From: CBDEGK01 sp965237855
Lineage (GTDB): Bacteria; Pseudomonadota; Gammaproteobacteria; Pseudomonadales; Halieaceae
Length of the DNA: 64,000 nucleotides
Reading direction: 5' to 3'
Assembly: GCA_965237855.1 (NCBI GenBank)
Contig: CBDEGK010000004.1
Location: forward strand, 1,054,001-1,118,000
Within the stretch, counting starts at the first letter, position 1, and the number at the start of each line of letters is the position of its first letter. Below the pieces are notes generated by a model. That model worked only from the letters and a program-made list of their open reading frames with translations, searched no databases and was not told the DNA's origin. Position numbers and translations under genes: made by a program. Below, in pieces: positions 8,828 through 17,255 of the stretch.

Positions 8828-9880
8828 ATGAGCACAGATTCCTCTACGCAGCCTCTCACCTACAAAGATGCAGGCGTTAGTATCGACGCTGGCAATGAAC
8901 TGGTGGAACGTATCAAGGGTGCCGCCAGGCGCACCCGACGGCCCGAGGTCATGGGCGGACTGGGTGATTTCGGTGCCCTGTTTGAAATGCCCAGCGGCTA
9001 CCGGGAACCGGTACTGGTTGCGGGAACCGATGGCGTCGGCACCAAGCTGCGACTGGCGATGGACCTCGGCAAACACGACACCATCGGCATTGATCTTGTC
9101 GCCATGTGCGTCAACGACCTGGTCGTGGCGGGCGCCGAACCCCTGTTTTTCCTCGACTACTACGCCACCGGCGCTCTTTCAGTCGACACCGCCGCCGCGG
9201 TGGTCGATGGTATCGGCGAGGGCTGCACCCAGGCAGGCTGCGCACTGGTGGGTGGCGAGACTGCGGAAATGCCCGGCATGTACGAGGGCGAAGATTACGA
9301 TCTCGCGGGTTTTTGCGTTGGCGTGGTGGAGAAGTCCGGGATAATTGACGGCAGCGAGGTACGCAATGGCGACACCCTGCTGGCGCTGGGTTCCTCCGGC
9401 CCGCACTCCAACGGCTATTCATTGATCCGCAAAATCATCGAGCTTAACAGCGCCGACCTGTCGCAGTCCTTTGCCGGGCGCACCCTCGGTGAGACATTAC
9501 TGGAACCCACACGCATCTATGTGAAATCCATCCTCGCCCTGCTGGACAAGATCCCGCTTAAGGCGCTGTCCCATATCACCGGCGGCGGCCTGTTAGAAAA
9601 TATTCCCCGGGTTCTACCCAGTCACAGCGCTGCCCGCATAGACAGTGCCAGCTGGCAATGGCCAGAAATTTTTCAATGGCTACAACAGGCCGGGCAGGTT
9701 GAAGAGCGGGAAATGTATCGCACCTTCAACTGTGGTGTTGGCATGGTGATCTGTGTGGCGACGGCGGATGTTGATGCGGCGTTGACCCTGTTGCGAGAAC
9801 AGGGAGAACAGGCCTGGGTCATCGGTGAGATCGTCGACCAGCAGCCCGGCGCCGAGCAGGTGGTGTTTGCCGGGTCATGA
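8828..9880 (+). CDS. purM: Phosphoribosylformylglycinamidine cyclo-ligase
   Basis: AIR synthetase of 350 residues, which closes formylglycinamidine ribonucleotide to aminoimidazole ribonucleotide with ATP in purine synthesis. The family signatures are clear: YKDAGVSIDAGNELVERIK at the N-terminus, GGLGDFGALFEMP, VAGTDGVGTKLRLA, GIDLVAMCVNDLVVAGAEPLFFLDYYATG, the glycine-rich VGGETAEMPGMY, and the C-terminal ITGGGLLENIPR. Length is normal. The last bases overlap the purN start (ATGA), giving a two-gene operon. Confidence 0.96.
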   Translation: MSTDSSTQPLTYKDAGVSIDAGNELVERIKGAARRTRRPEVMGGLGDFGALFEMPSGYREPVLVAGTDGVGTKLRLAMDLGKHDTIGIDLVAMCVNDLVVAGAEPLFFLDYYATGALSVDTAAAVVDGIGEGCTQAGCALVGGETAEMPGMYEGEDYDLAGFCVGVVEKSGIIDGSEVRNGDTLLALGSSGPHSNGYSLIRKIIELNSADLSQSFAGRTLGETLLEPTRIYVKSILALLDKIPLKALSHITGGGLLENIPRVLPSHSAARIDSASWQWPEIFQWLQQAGQVEEREMYRTFNCGVGMVICVATADVDAALTLLREQGEQAWVIGEIVDQQPGAEQVVFAGS

Positions 9881-10494
9881 ACCTGGCTGTTCTGATTTCC
9901 GGTAGCGGCTCCAATCTACAGGCTTTTATCGACGCCTGCGCCAACGACGATTTCAATGGCCAGCTGGCGGTGGTGTTGAGCAACCGGGCGGACGCCTATG
10001 GTCTGCAGCGCGCCGAGCAGGCCGGTATACCCACCCTCTGCATTGAGCACCGGGATTTTGATAGCCGGGAACTGTTCGATGCAGCCATGATGGCTGCCCT
10101 GGCCAACTTCGATATCGACCTGGTCATCCTGGCGGGCTTTATGCGCATCCTCACACCGGCTTTCATTGAGACTTACCGCGGACGCCTGCTCAATATTCAC
10201 CCCTCACTGCTGCCGAAATACCCAGGGCTGCACACCCACCAGCGCGCCCTGGACGCTGGCGACACGGTGGCCGGCGCCACCGTGCATTTTGTCACCGAGG
10301 AACTCGATGGCGGTCCGCCCATTGTGCAGGCACAGGTGCCGGTAGAGACGGGAGATGATAGCGACACCCTGGAGGCACGGGTGCTGGTGCAGGAGCACAG
10401 AATCTATCCGCAGGCAGTGGCCTGGTTTTGCCAGGGCAGACTATCGCTGAAGGACAACCGGGCGCTGCTGGACGGCGAACTTATACATCTATAA
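9877..10494 (+). CDS. purN: Phosphoribosylglycinamide formyltransferase
   Basis: GAR transformylase of 205 residues, using 10-formyl-tetrahydrofolate in the third step of purine synthesis. Diagnostic features are LISGSGSNLQAFID (phosphate loop), the catalytic block LNIHPSLLPKYPGLHTH with the Asn-His pair, and TVHFVTEELDGGPPIVQA with the conserved Asp. It starts by ATGA overlap with purM. Its stop codon lies within the first copy of an 18-base direct repeat. Confidence 0.95.
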   Translation: MNLAVLISGSGSNLQAFIDACANDDFNGQLAVVLSNRADAYGLQRAEQAGIPTLCIEHRDFDSRELFDAAMMAALANFDIDLVILAGFMRILTPAFIETYRGRLLNIHPSLLPKYPGLHTHQRALDAGDTVAGATVHFVTEELDGGPPIVQAQVPVETGDDSDTLEARVLVQEHRIYPQAVAWFCQGRLSLKDNRALLDGELIHL

Positions 10495-10529
10495 CCGCAG
10501 CGGCGCTCCCCCTATAACCGCAGCGGCGC
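10489..10529. repeat. Two-copy 18-bp direct repeat at the purN 3' end
   Basis: The string CTATAACCGCAGCGGCGC occurs at 10489-10506 and again at 10512-10529. The first copy contains the purN stop codon, so the tail of purN appears to have been duplicated into the short gap that separates it from the convergent dcd gene. No clear U-tailed terminator hairpin was found here. Confidence 0.85.
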
Positions 10530-10552
10530 GCCAGCTATAGCAGCAACGCGGT

Positions 10553-11119
10553 TCAGGCCTTGGGGAGTGTCACTCCAGTCTGCCCCTGGTATTTGCCACC
10601 GCGGTCTGCGTAGCTGGTCTCGCAGACTTCATCAGATTCAAAAAACAGCATCTGCGCGACGCCCTCATTGGCGTAAATCTTGGCGGGCAGGGTAGTGGTA
10701 TTGGAAAATTCCAGGGTCACATGCCCTTCCCACTCAGGTTCCAGCGGCGTCACGTTGACGATAATACCGCAGCGGGCGTAGGTGGACTTACCCAGGCAAA
10801 TCGTCAACACGTTGCGGGGAATGCGAAAGTACTCCACCGTGGAGGCCAGGGCGAAGGAGTTGGGCGGAATCACACAGTAATCGCCCTCTACATCGACGAA
10901 ACTGTTTTCATCGAAGGCCTTGGGGTCGACCGTGGCAGAGCGGATATTGGTAAACACCTTGAAATGGGGTGAGCAGCGCACGTCATACCCGTAGCTGGAG
11001 GTACCGAAAGAAATGACTCGCTCTCCGCCCACGTAACGCACCTGTTCGGCCTGGAAGGGCTCAATCATGCCCTCCTGCTCCGCCATGCGCCGTATCCACT
11101 TGTCTGCCTTGATACTCAT
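10553..11119 (-). CDS. dcd: dCTP deaminase
   Basis: Protein of 188 residues matching gammaproteobacterial Dcd, which converts dCTP to dUTP as a source of dTMP. Seen are the N-terminal IKADKWIRRMA, ISFGTSSYGYDVRCSPHFKVF, the nucleotide-binding GKSTYARCGIIVNVTPLEPEWEGHVTLEFSN with the catalytic Glu, and the C-terminal GKYQGQTGVTLPKA lid. Full length. Only 13 bases separate it from the upstream apbC stop, and dcd-apbC is a conserved pair. Confidence 0.96.
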   Translation of the reverse strand: MSIKADKWIRRMAEQEGMIEPFQAEQVRYVGGERVISFGTSSYGYDVRCSPHFKVFTNIRSATVDPKAFDENSFVDVEGDYCVIPPNSFALASTVEYFRIPRNVLTICLGKSTYARCGIIVNVTPLEPEWEGHVTLEFSNTTTLPAKIYANEGVAQMLFFESDEVCETSYADRGGKYQGQTGVTLPKA

Positions 11120-11133
11120 CCAAAAATCCTGTG

Positions 11134-11940
11134 TCAGTCGTTACTGATGACGATTTCGGGGCCGGATCGACCCGGTTCACCTGCCAGTGCAGCGGCGACT
11201 TTATCCGCTATCTGCAGGTAGATTTCGCCGATAGCGGATTCCGGCTCCGCGACCACGGTCGGATTGCCGGAATCGGTCTGCTCGCGGATGGATATCGACA
11301 GGGGCAGCGCCCCCAGCAGGGGAACACTGTATTCGGCCGCGATCCGCTGGCCGCCGTCGGCCCCGAAAATATGTTCGGTATGGCCACACTCGCTGCAGGT
11401 GTGTACGGCCATATTCTCAACAATACCCAACACCGGAATATCCACCTTGGCGAACATTTCGATGCCTTTGCGTGCATCCAGCAGGGCGATGTCTTGGGGC
11501 GTCGTCACAATCACCGCGCCTGCCACCGAGGCCTTCTGTGACAGTGTCAGCTGAATATCGCCGGTGCCCGGCGGCATATCGATGACCAGGTAATCCAATT
11601 CACCCCACAAAGTCTGCTCCAGCATCTGCTGCAGTGCACCCCCAGCCATGGGGCCACGCCACACCATGGGTGTGTTTTCCGTTACCAGGTAACCCATGGA
11701 CATAGTCCGGAGGCCGTGGGCTTCCACCGGTATTAACCATTGACCATCTTTTTGCTCGGGCCGGGTACCCTCTTCAATGCCCAACATGACCTGCTGGCTG
11801 GGCCCATAGATATCCGCATCCAGTAAACCCACCGAGGCGCCGCGAGCACGCAGGGCCAGGGCAAGATTGACCGCGGTGGTGGATTTGCCGACGCCGCCCT
11901 TGCCGGAAGCCACTGCAATGATGTGTTTTACCTTGTCCAT
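11134..11940 (-). CDS. apbC: Fe-S cluster carrier ATPase ApbC/Mrp
   Basis: P-loop NTPase of 268 residues that binds and delivers Fe-S clusters. Seen are the deviant Walker A SGKGGVGKST, LLDADIYGPSQ (A'), DYLVIDMPPGTGD (Walker B region), and the CxxC cluster-binding pair in HTCSECGH. The start is placed at ATG 11940 (MDKVKHIIAVASGK), because the upstream in-frame extension has no family similarity. The protein therefore lacks the N-terminal MIP18/DUF59 domain of longer ApbC proteins, as in some relatives. Confidence 0.9.
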   Translation of the reverse strand: MDKVKHIIAVASGKGGVGKSTTAVNLALALRARGASVGLLDADIYGPSQQVMLGIEEGTRPEQKDGQWLIPVEAHGLRTMSMGYLVTENTPMVWRGPMAGGALQQMLEQTLWGELDYLVIDMPPGTGDIQLTLSQKASVAGAVIVTTPQDIALLDARKGIEMFAKVDIPVLGIVENMAVHTCSECGHTEHIFGADGGQRIAAEYSVPLLGALPLSISIREQTDSGNPTVVAEPESAIGEIYLQIADKVAAALAGEPGRSGPEIVISND

Positions 11941-12075
11941 ACGCGTTTCTACCTGAAATCCGGCCGCTAGTATAAGGACAACATCCTGTGTGGGCCAGCC
12001 TCGGCAGGAAAAGCTCGATGCCCTGGATCGGTACATCGAGGCCCGTGGGAACTATACTGTATCGACAACAGTCCA

Positions 12076-13818
12076 ATGGCACATAAGCATTCACTAGCGA
12101 AAGCTTTTTTCGCGGAGCCCTCTTTGCTCAGATTGGCAACCATCATTACAGCCTGTCTCACGCTGGCGGCCTGTTTCCAGGCCCAATTGAACGGCCCGGT
12201 GGCCGGCAGCAGTATAGTCCTGTCAGAGCTGGACTCGGGCACCGAAATCAGCAGCGGCAGCAGCTGGGATACCGAATTTGTCATTTCCGCCCTGGGCCAG
12301 GAAAAATGGGATTCCTACGGGGCCGATGTGCAACTCTGGCTGCTGGGTATTTATGCGCCCAACACCGACGAACTGGTTGCCGAGAACTACTACCTGCTGA
12401 GTGCCAGTGGCGGTTTCGACACGGACATTGATCTCGATCGGGAGAATGATGTCGATCCAGGCACCGTCTCTGGCACCTGGCGGACTATCATCAGCGGCGC
12501 ACACGCTAAAGAACCTGGGGCCAAGGTATCTGCACTCACCGAGGCCATCTATCAGTACCTGTCACCCAACCTGGCCAACCTCAGCTCCGCCGACCTGGAG
12601 GCCCAACTGGACCTGCTGGCACAACGGCTGGTAGACGATGTCAATGGCGACGGCAGCGTCGACTATTTCGACGCCCTGCTGTGGAGCCGGCTATTTGATG
12701 CAGACAAGCTACTGGCAGACACAGCGATTCTCAACCAGTTCAGCGACGCCATCACGGCGGGCGATACCGATCTATCCGAACTGGCCACGGCCCTGATCGA
12801 CAGCGGCGCCGACCACGACGGTGAATGGGTGTACCGGTTCTCACGACCCGATGGCAATTCCTTTACCTGCGCCCACTGCCACGCCATTGTCGAACCGGCC
12901 CAGAACGGCTTCTCCCGACCAGGCCATCCCCTCGGTGATGCCACCGCCCGCCTGGACTTCAAGGACGGCCAGCTCAGTTCCATGTTAGATGCCGCCAACA
13001 CCTGCCTCGATGAGTGGATGAATGCCCAGGCCTGGAGCGAGAGCAGCGCTGACTGGCTGGCCCTGGAAGCCTGGCTAGAGACTCACGCGCCTCCCGGCAC
13101 GGCTGAATCTGTTGATATTCAGATCGTCGATGCTCCGACCAATCTTGAGGACGGCGATGCCAGCGCCGGCCTCGATACCTTTAACCGTAGCTGTGCCATC
13201 TGCCACGCCGAGGATGGCGGCGGCAGCCTGCAGGCGCCGGCCATTGGCGGCCTGGGTTACAGTGCCGAATTTGTAGCCAACCGGGTGCGCAGTACCGGCC
13301 GCAGCGACAGTGCGGTATACACTGGTCTCAGCGGCGGCATCATGCCCTTTTGGGGAGCCAATCGCCTCAGCGACCAAGAGCTGGTGGACGTGGTGGCCTT
13401 CCTGGCGTTGGGACAGGATGACCTGGCTGCCATCACCGGCGATACCACTGATGGCAGCAGTACCGACAGCGGCTGTGGCAACGATCACGAGAGGGTGGGT
13501 TATATCGCCGAGCTATCAACGCTTCAACACCGTGTTAGCGGCACGGCGACGATCATCGACAATTGCACGATCGAGATAACCGATTTCACCTACGATGGCC
13601 GCGGCATTGTGGTGCAGGCCTATACCGGCAGGGGATACAATTTCACTGGCAGGTCCGCCCATGCCATCAGCCCAAACCTGGTTGGCACTGCCTATGAAAA
13701 TGCCACCGTGCAATACACCCTGCCCGAGGGCGTATCACTGGATAACTTCACCTCCCTCAGCATCTGGTGCGTGGAGGTCGGTATCAGTTTTGGCGATGGA
13801 ATATTCGGCCCGCCTTGA
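12076..13818 (+). CDS. Two-haem cytochrome c lipoprotein with DM13 domain
   Basis: Predicted lipoprotein of 580 residues (lipobox LAAC, Cys33). Residues 33-240 form a domain shared with the lipoprotein at 29118-29888: both begin CFQxQLNG and include YYLLxASGG, and both have a dockerin/EF-hand-like calcium loop (DVNGDGSVDY). Two c-type haem motifs follow, CAHCH (Cys265) and CAICH (Cys373), the second in a normal class I-like domain with a GGIMPFW methionine region. The C-terminus (about 475-580) fits DM13, a DOMON-related putative redox domain, with conserved cysteines. Probably an envelope electron carrier; partners unknown. It is inserted between the divergent apbC and metG. Confidence 0.75.
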   Translation: MAHKHSLAKAFFAEPSLLRLATIITACLTLAACFQAQLNGPVAGSSIVLSELDSGTEISSGSSWDTEFVISALGQEKWDSYGADVQLWLLGIYAPNTDELVAENYYLLSASGGFDTDIDLDRENDVDPGTVSGTWRTIISGAHAKEPGAKVSALTEAIYQYLSPNLANLSSADLEAQLDLLAQRLVDDVNGDGSVDYFDALLWSRLFDADKLLADTAILNQFSDAITAGDTDLSELATALIDSGADHDGEWVYRFSRPDGNSFTCAHCHAIVEPAQNGFSRPGHPLGDATARLDFKDGQLSSMLDAANTCLDEWMNAQAWSESSADWLALEAWLETHAPPGTAESVDIQIVDAPTNLEDGDASAGLDTFNRSCAICHAEDGGGSLQAPAIGGLGYSAEFVANRVRSTGRSDSAVYTGLSGGIMPFWGANRLSDQELVDVVAFLALGQDDLAAITGDTTDGSSTDSGCGNDHERVGYIAELSTLQHRVSGTATIIDNCTIEITDFTYDGRGIVVQAYTGRGYNFTGRSAHAISPNLVGTAYENATVQYTLPEGVSLDNFTSLSIWCVEVGISFGDGIFGPP

Positions 13819-13890
13819 TGCGGCTGACCCGGTGGGGAGATTACGGTATAGTAGCGCCCCTTTTTCCACCACCGAGAAGACAGCGCCAAC

Positions 13891-15918
13891 ATGCCCGATA
13901 CACCGGTTCGCAACATACTGGTTACCAGCGCCCTGCCCTATGCCAATGGCTCGCTACACCTGGGCCACTTACTGGAGCAGGTGCAAACCGACATCTGGGT
14001 GCGCTTTCAGAAATCCCGCGGCCACAACTGCACCTACGTCTGCGCTGATGACGCTCATGGCACCGCCATCATGCTCAGCGCCGAGCAGTTGGGCATCAGC
14101 CCCGAGCAACAAATCGATGCTATGCACGCCGAGCACGCCCGCGACAGCAAGGACTTCCTGGTAGCCTTCGACAATTTCCACAGCACCCACTCGGAAGAAA
14201 ACCGTTTTTTCAGCGAGCTGATATACACGCGGCTGCGGGACAATGGCCATATCGCCAGTCGCGAGATCACCCAGGCATTTGATCCTGAAAAACAATTGTT
14301 CCTGTCCGATCGTTATATCAAGGGCACCTGCCCCAAGTGCAAAACCGCGGATCAATACGGCGACAACTGCGAGTCCTGCGGCGCCACCTACAGCCCGACG
14401 GATTTAATCGACGCTGTATCCGTCCTGTCTGGCGTCGCGCCAGAGGAGCGGGTGTCGACGCACTTCTTCTTCACCCTGCCCCAATTCGGCGACATGCTGC
14501 AGCAGTGGACCACTAGCGGCACGCTGCAGCCGCAGATAGCCAACAAACTCAAAGAGTGGCTGGATGCCGGTCTGCAGGAATGGGATATCAGCCGCGACGC
14601 GCCCTACTTCGGTTTTGAAATTCCCGGCGAAAGCGAGAAATATTTTTATGTCTGGCTGGATGCCCCTATTGGCTATATGGCCAGCCACAAAAACCTCTGT
14701 GACCGCGACGGCCTCGACTTTGACAGCTACTGGCAGGAAGATTCAGAAGCAGAGCTGTATCATTTCATCGGCAAGGACATCATTAATTTCCACGGCCTGT
14801 TCTGGCCTGCCATGTTGACCTCAGCCGGTTATCGCACGCCCACAGCCATCTACGTTCACGGTTTTCTGACGGTGAACGGCACCAAGATGTCCAAGTCCCG
14901 GGGCACCTTCATCAAGGCGCGCACCTACCTGGACCATCTCGATGCCGAGTACCTGCGTTATTATTTTGCCGCCAAGCTCAATGGCGCCGTCGATGACATC
15001 GACCTCAACCTGGAAGACTTTGTGCAGCGGGTCAACTCCGATGTGGTCGGCAAGGTGGTAAACATCGCCAGCCGCTGCGCGGGCTTCCTGCGCAAACAGT
15101 TCGACAACACCCTCGAAGCCAACTGCAGTGAAACTGCGCTGGTACAGGAATTCATCGACGCCGGCGAGGCAATTGCCGAGCTGTACGAACAGCGCGAGTT
15201 CGGCAAGGCCATTCGCGAAATCATGGCGCTGGCCGATCGCGCCAATCAGTACATCGATGAAAAGAAACCCTGGCTGCTGGCAAAGGAAGAGGGCAAAGCC
15301 GCCGAGGTTCACGCCGCCTGTTCAGTCGGCATCAATCTGTTCCGGGTGCTGATGACCTATCTCAAGCCGGTGCTACCTGTTATGGCGGAAAAGTCGGAAG
15401 CTTTCCTGCAGACCTCCCTCGACTGGACGGCTCTGGCAGCACCCTTGCAGGATCACCAGATCGCGAAATTCAAACCCCTGCTGACGCGCATTGAATTTGC
15501 CCAGGTTGAAGCCGTGGTCGAGGCCAGCAAAGAACAGCAGGCGCAAGCCAAGGCGCAGGATAACCACGAGGAAACGAGTGTGAGTGACGACAACATTGAA
15601 TTCGACGACTTCGCCAAAATCGACCTGCGCATCGCCAAAATTATCGATGCCCAGCACGTCGAGGGAGCGGACAAGTTGCTACAGCTGACCCTCGACCTGG
15701 GAGACAGCCAGCGCAATGTCCTTGCCGGCATCAAGCAGGCCTACCCGGAACCCGAGCTGTTGATCGGCAAACTCACGGTCTGCGTGGCCAACCTGGCCCC
15801 GCGCAAGTTGCGCTTCGGCGTCTCGGAAGGCATGGTATTGGCGGCGGGACCCGGCGGCGAGGACATTTATCTGCTTGAGCCGCATCAGGGCGCGCAGCCA
15901 GGGATGCAGGTAAAATAA
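13891..15918 (+). CDS. metG: Methionyl-tRNA synthetase
   Basis: Class I synthetase of 675 residues. The HIGH-type motif appears as HLGH in TSALPYANGSLHLGHLLE, a four-cysteine zinc knuckle is seen (CPKCKTADQYGDNCESC), and the KMSKS loop is TKMSKSRGTF. A C-terminal EMAP-like tRNA-binding domain (FDDFAKIDLRIAKIIDAQHV) is present, as in the dimeric long form. The linker before this domain is rich in Glu, Lys and Gln. It charges initiator and elongator tRNA-Met. The start has weak GAGAAG upstream; a TATAGT at 13847-13852 could be part of its promoter. Confidence 0.97.
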   Translation: MPDTPVRNILVTSALPYANGSLHLGHLLEQVQTDIWVRFQKSRGHNCTYVCADDAHGTAIMLSAEQLGISPEQQIDAMHAEHARDSKDFLVAFDNFHSTHSEENRFFSELIYTRLRDNGHIASREITQAFDPEKQLFLSDRYIKGTCPKCKTADQYGDNCESCGATYSPTDLIDAVSVLSGVAPEERVSTHFFFTLPQFGDMLQQWTTSGTLQPQIANKLKEWLDAGLQEWDISRDAPYFGFEIPGESEKYFYVWLDAPIGYMASHKNLCDRDGLDFDSYWQEDSEAELYHFIGKDIINFHGLFWPAMLTSAGYRTPTAIYVHGFLTVNGTKMSKSRGTFIKARTYLDHLDAEYLRYYFAAKLNGAVDDIDLNLEDFVQRVNSDVVGKVVNIASRCAGFLRKQFDNTLEANCSETALVQEFIDAGEAIAELYEQREFGKAIREIMALADRANQYIDEKKPWLLAKEEGKAAEVHAACSVGINLFRVLMTYLKPVLPVMAEKSEAFLQTSLDWTALAAPLQDHQIAKFKPLLTRIEFAQVEAVVEASKEQQAQAKAQDNHEETSVSDDNIEFDDFAKIDLRIAKIIDAQHVEGADKLLQLTLDLGDSQRNVLAGIKQAYPEPELLIGKLTVCVANLAPRKLRFGVSEGMVLAAGPGGEDIYLLEPHQGAQPGMQVK

Positions 15919-15937
15919 GCCTGCGTTCTATCGACCC

Positions 15938-15958
15938 TGCCGATAAAGGTTATCGGCA
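15938..15958. promoter_or_regulatory. Perfect inverted repeat between metG and rsxA
   Basis: Arms TGCCGATAA and TTATCGGCA, nine bases each, are separated by AGG. The hairpin lies 20 bases after the metG stop and about 42 bases before rsxA. No T-run follows, so it is not a canonical intrinsic terminator. It could be an operator, an RNA-stability or attenuation hairpin, or a degenerate terminator. Confidence 0.5.
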
Positions 15959-16000
15959 TAACCCGTTGTTCCGATTAGGGGCATTCACTAGACTCAAAAG

Positions 16001-16579
16001 ATGTTGGCAGACTACTCAATCCTTCTGATCGGGGCGATCCTGGTCAACAATTTTGTGCTGGTACAGTTCCTGGGGCTGTGCCCGTTCATGGGTGTCTCCA
16101 ATAAACTGGAAACCGCCATGGGCATGTCCATGGCGACCACCTTCGTACTGACCCTGGCCTGCGCCTGCAGCTATCTCACCCATACCTACCTGTTGGCACC
16201 CCTGGGGCTGGAATACCTGAAGACCATCTCCTTTATCCTGGTCATTGCCGTGGTCGTACAGTTCACCGAGATGGTGGTGCGCAAATCCAGCCCCTTGTTG
16301 CACCGGGTGCTGGGGGTTTACCTGCCCCTGATCACCACCAACTGTGCGGTGCTGGGTGTGGCCCTGCTCAATATCAACAAAGAGCACAACTTCATGCAGT
16401 CTTTGTTCTACGGTTTTGGCGCTGCCCTGGGTTTCTCACTGGTATTGGTGCTGTTTGCCGCCATGCGTGAACGACTGGCGGTTGCCGATGTGCCTGATCC
16501 CTTTAAGGGTGCCGCTATTGGCATGGTCACAGCGGGACTGATGTCGCTGGCATTCATGGGATTTGCCGGCCTGGTATGA
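16001..16579 (+). CDS. rsxA: Electron transport complex subunit RsxA/RnfA
   Basis: Integral membrane subunit of 192 residues with six hydrophobic segments. Family signatures are VNNFVLVQFLGLCPFMGVS near the start and LITTNCAVLGVALLN in the middle; conserved cysteines in such segments hold an intramembrane Fe-S cluster with RsxE. It is part of the Rsx/Rnf complex that moves electrons between NADH and ferredoxin-like carriers, coupled to ion transport or to keeping SoxR reduced. First gene of a six-gene operon in the standard order A-B-C-D-G-E. The stop overlaps rsxB (ATGA). Confidence 0.96.
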   Translation: MLADYSILLIGAILVNNFVLVQFLGLCPFMGVSNKLETAMGMSMATTFVLTLACACSYLTHTYLLAPLGLEYLKTISFILVIAVVVQFTEMVVRKSSPLLHRVLGVYLPLITTNCAVLGVALLNINKEHNFMQSLFYGFGAALGFSLVLVLFAAMRERLAVADVPDPFKGAAIGMVTAGLMSLAFMGFAGLV

Positions 16580-17181
16580 ATCTCTACCAACTCATTGCTC
16601 AATTCCCGTTTGTGGCTGCGCTGGTAGCCCTGGTCGGCCTCGGCCTCGCCTTCGGGGCCCTGTTGGGATACGCCGCGGTGCGCTTCAAAACGGAGGGCAA
16701 CCCCATCTCCGACCAGATCAACGAAATCCTGCCGCAGACCCAGTGCGGTCAATGCGGCTATCCCGGCTGTCGTCCCTACGCCGACGCCATCGCCGATGGC
16801 GAAGCAATCAACCGCTGCCCGCCGGGGGGCGAAGGCACCATCGCTCAACTCGCTGACTTGCTCGATCTGGAAGCCATCCCGCTCGACGAAGAACACGGCG
16901 AGGAACAACAAGCGCCCTCGGTCGCCTATATCCGCGAGGACGAATGCATTGGCTGCACCAAGTGTATCCAGGCCTGCCCGGTCGATGCCATCCTCGGCGC
17001 CGCCAAGCAAATGCATACCGTGATTGTCAGCGAGTGCACCGGCTGCGATCTCTGCGTCGAACCCTGCCCGGTCGACTGCATCGATATGCTCACCGAGGCA
17101 ACCACGGCACAGACCTGGCATTGGGATCTGCCCGCGGCCAGCGGCTCTGTGCAGGTCATTGCCACCGACAGGGCGGCTTGA
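16576..17181 (+). CDS. rsxB: Electron transport complex ferredoxin subunit RsxB/RnfB
   Basis: Protein of 201 residues with an N-terminal membrane anchor. A four-Fe-four-S motif follows in QTQCGQCGYPGCRPYADAI, then two ferredoxin-type clusters (CIGCTKCIQACP and CTGCDLCVEPCP). It relays electrons between RsxC and the membrane subunits. Start overlaps rsxA. It is followed by a short tandem-repeat stretch before rsxC. Confidence 0.96.
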   Translation: MNLYQLIAQFPFVAALVALVGLGLAFGALLGYAAVRFKTEGNPISDQINEILPQTQCGQCGYPGCRPYADAIADGEAINRCPPGGEGTIAQLADLLDLEAIPLDEEHGEEQQAPSVAYIREDECIGCTKCIQACPVDAILGAAKQMHTVIVSECTGCDLCVEPCPVDCIDMLTEATTAQTWHWDLPAASGSVQVIATDRAA

Positions 17182-17184
17182 ACA

Positions 17185-17255
17185 GCCATGAGCGAACTGA
17201 AAGCCATGAGCGAATTGAAAGCATGAGCCAATCAAGTGCCATGAGCCAATCAGAA
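17185..17255 (+). repeat. Four-unit tandem repeat carrying Met-Ser codons at the rsxB-rsxC junction
   Basis: Four diverged units begin at 17185, 17203, 17221 and 17238; each is GCC-ATG-AGC plus nine bases, except that unit 3 has lost one base (17 instead of 18). Units 1-2 sit in a different frame from rsxC and would encode a 12-residue peptide ending in an ATGA overlap with the ATG in unit 3. Units 3 and 4 provide the two candidate rsxC starts (17223 and 17241). Confidence 0.8.

Noticed and set aside
10495..10552. Intrinsic terminator between purN and dcd
   Set aside because: The GC-rich sequence does not form a clean stem followed by a T-run in either direction.
11941..12036. 32-codon N-terminal extension of apbC
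   Set aside because: ApbC family similarity starts at MDKVKHIIAVASGKGG; the extension covers the divergent promoter region.
13815..13852. TTGATG and TATAGT as a sigma-70 promoter for metG
   Set aside because: The spacer would be 26 bases, too long; only the TATAGT remains as a weak -10 candidate.
16944..17222. Long open frame upstream of rsxC in the same frame
   Set aside because: It runs inside rsxB in another frame and has no ribosome-binding site; rsxC homology begins at about 17240.
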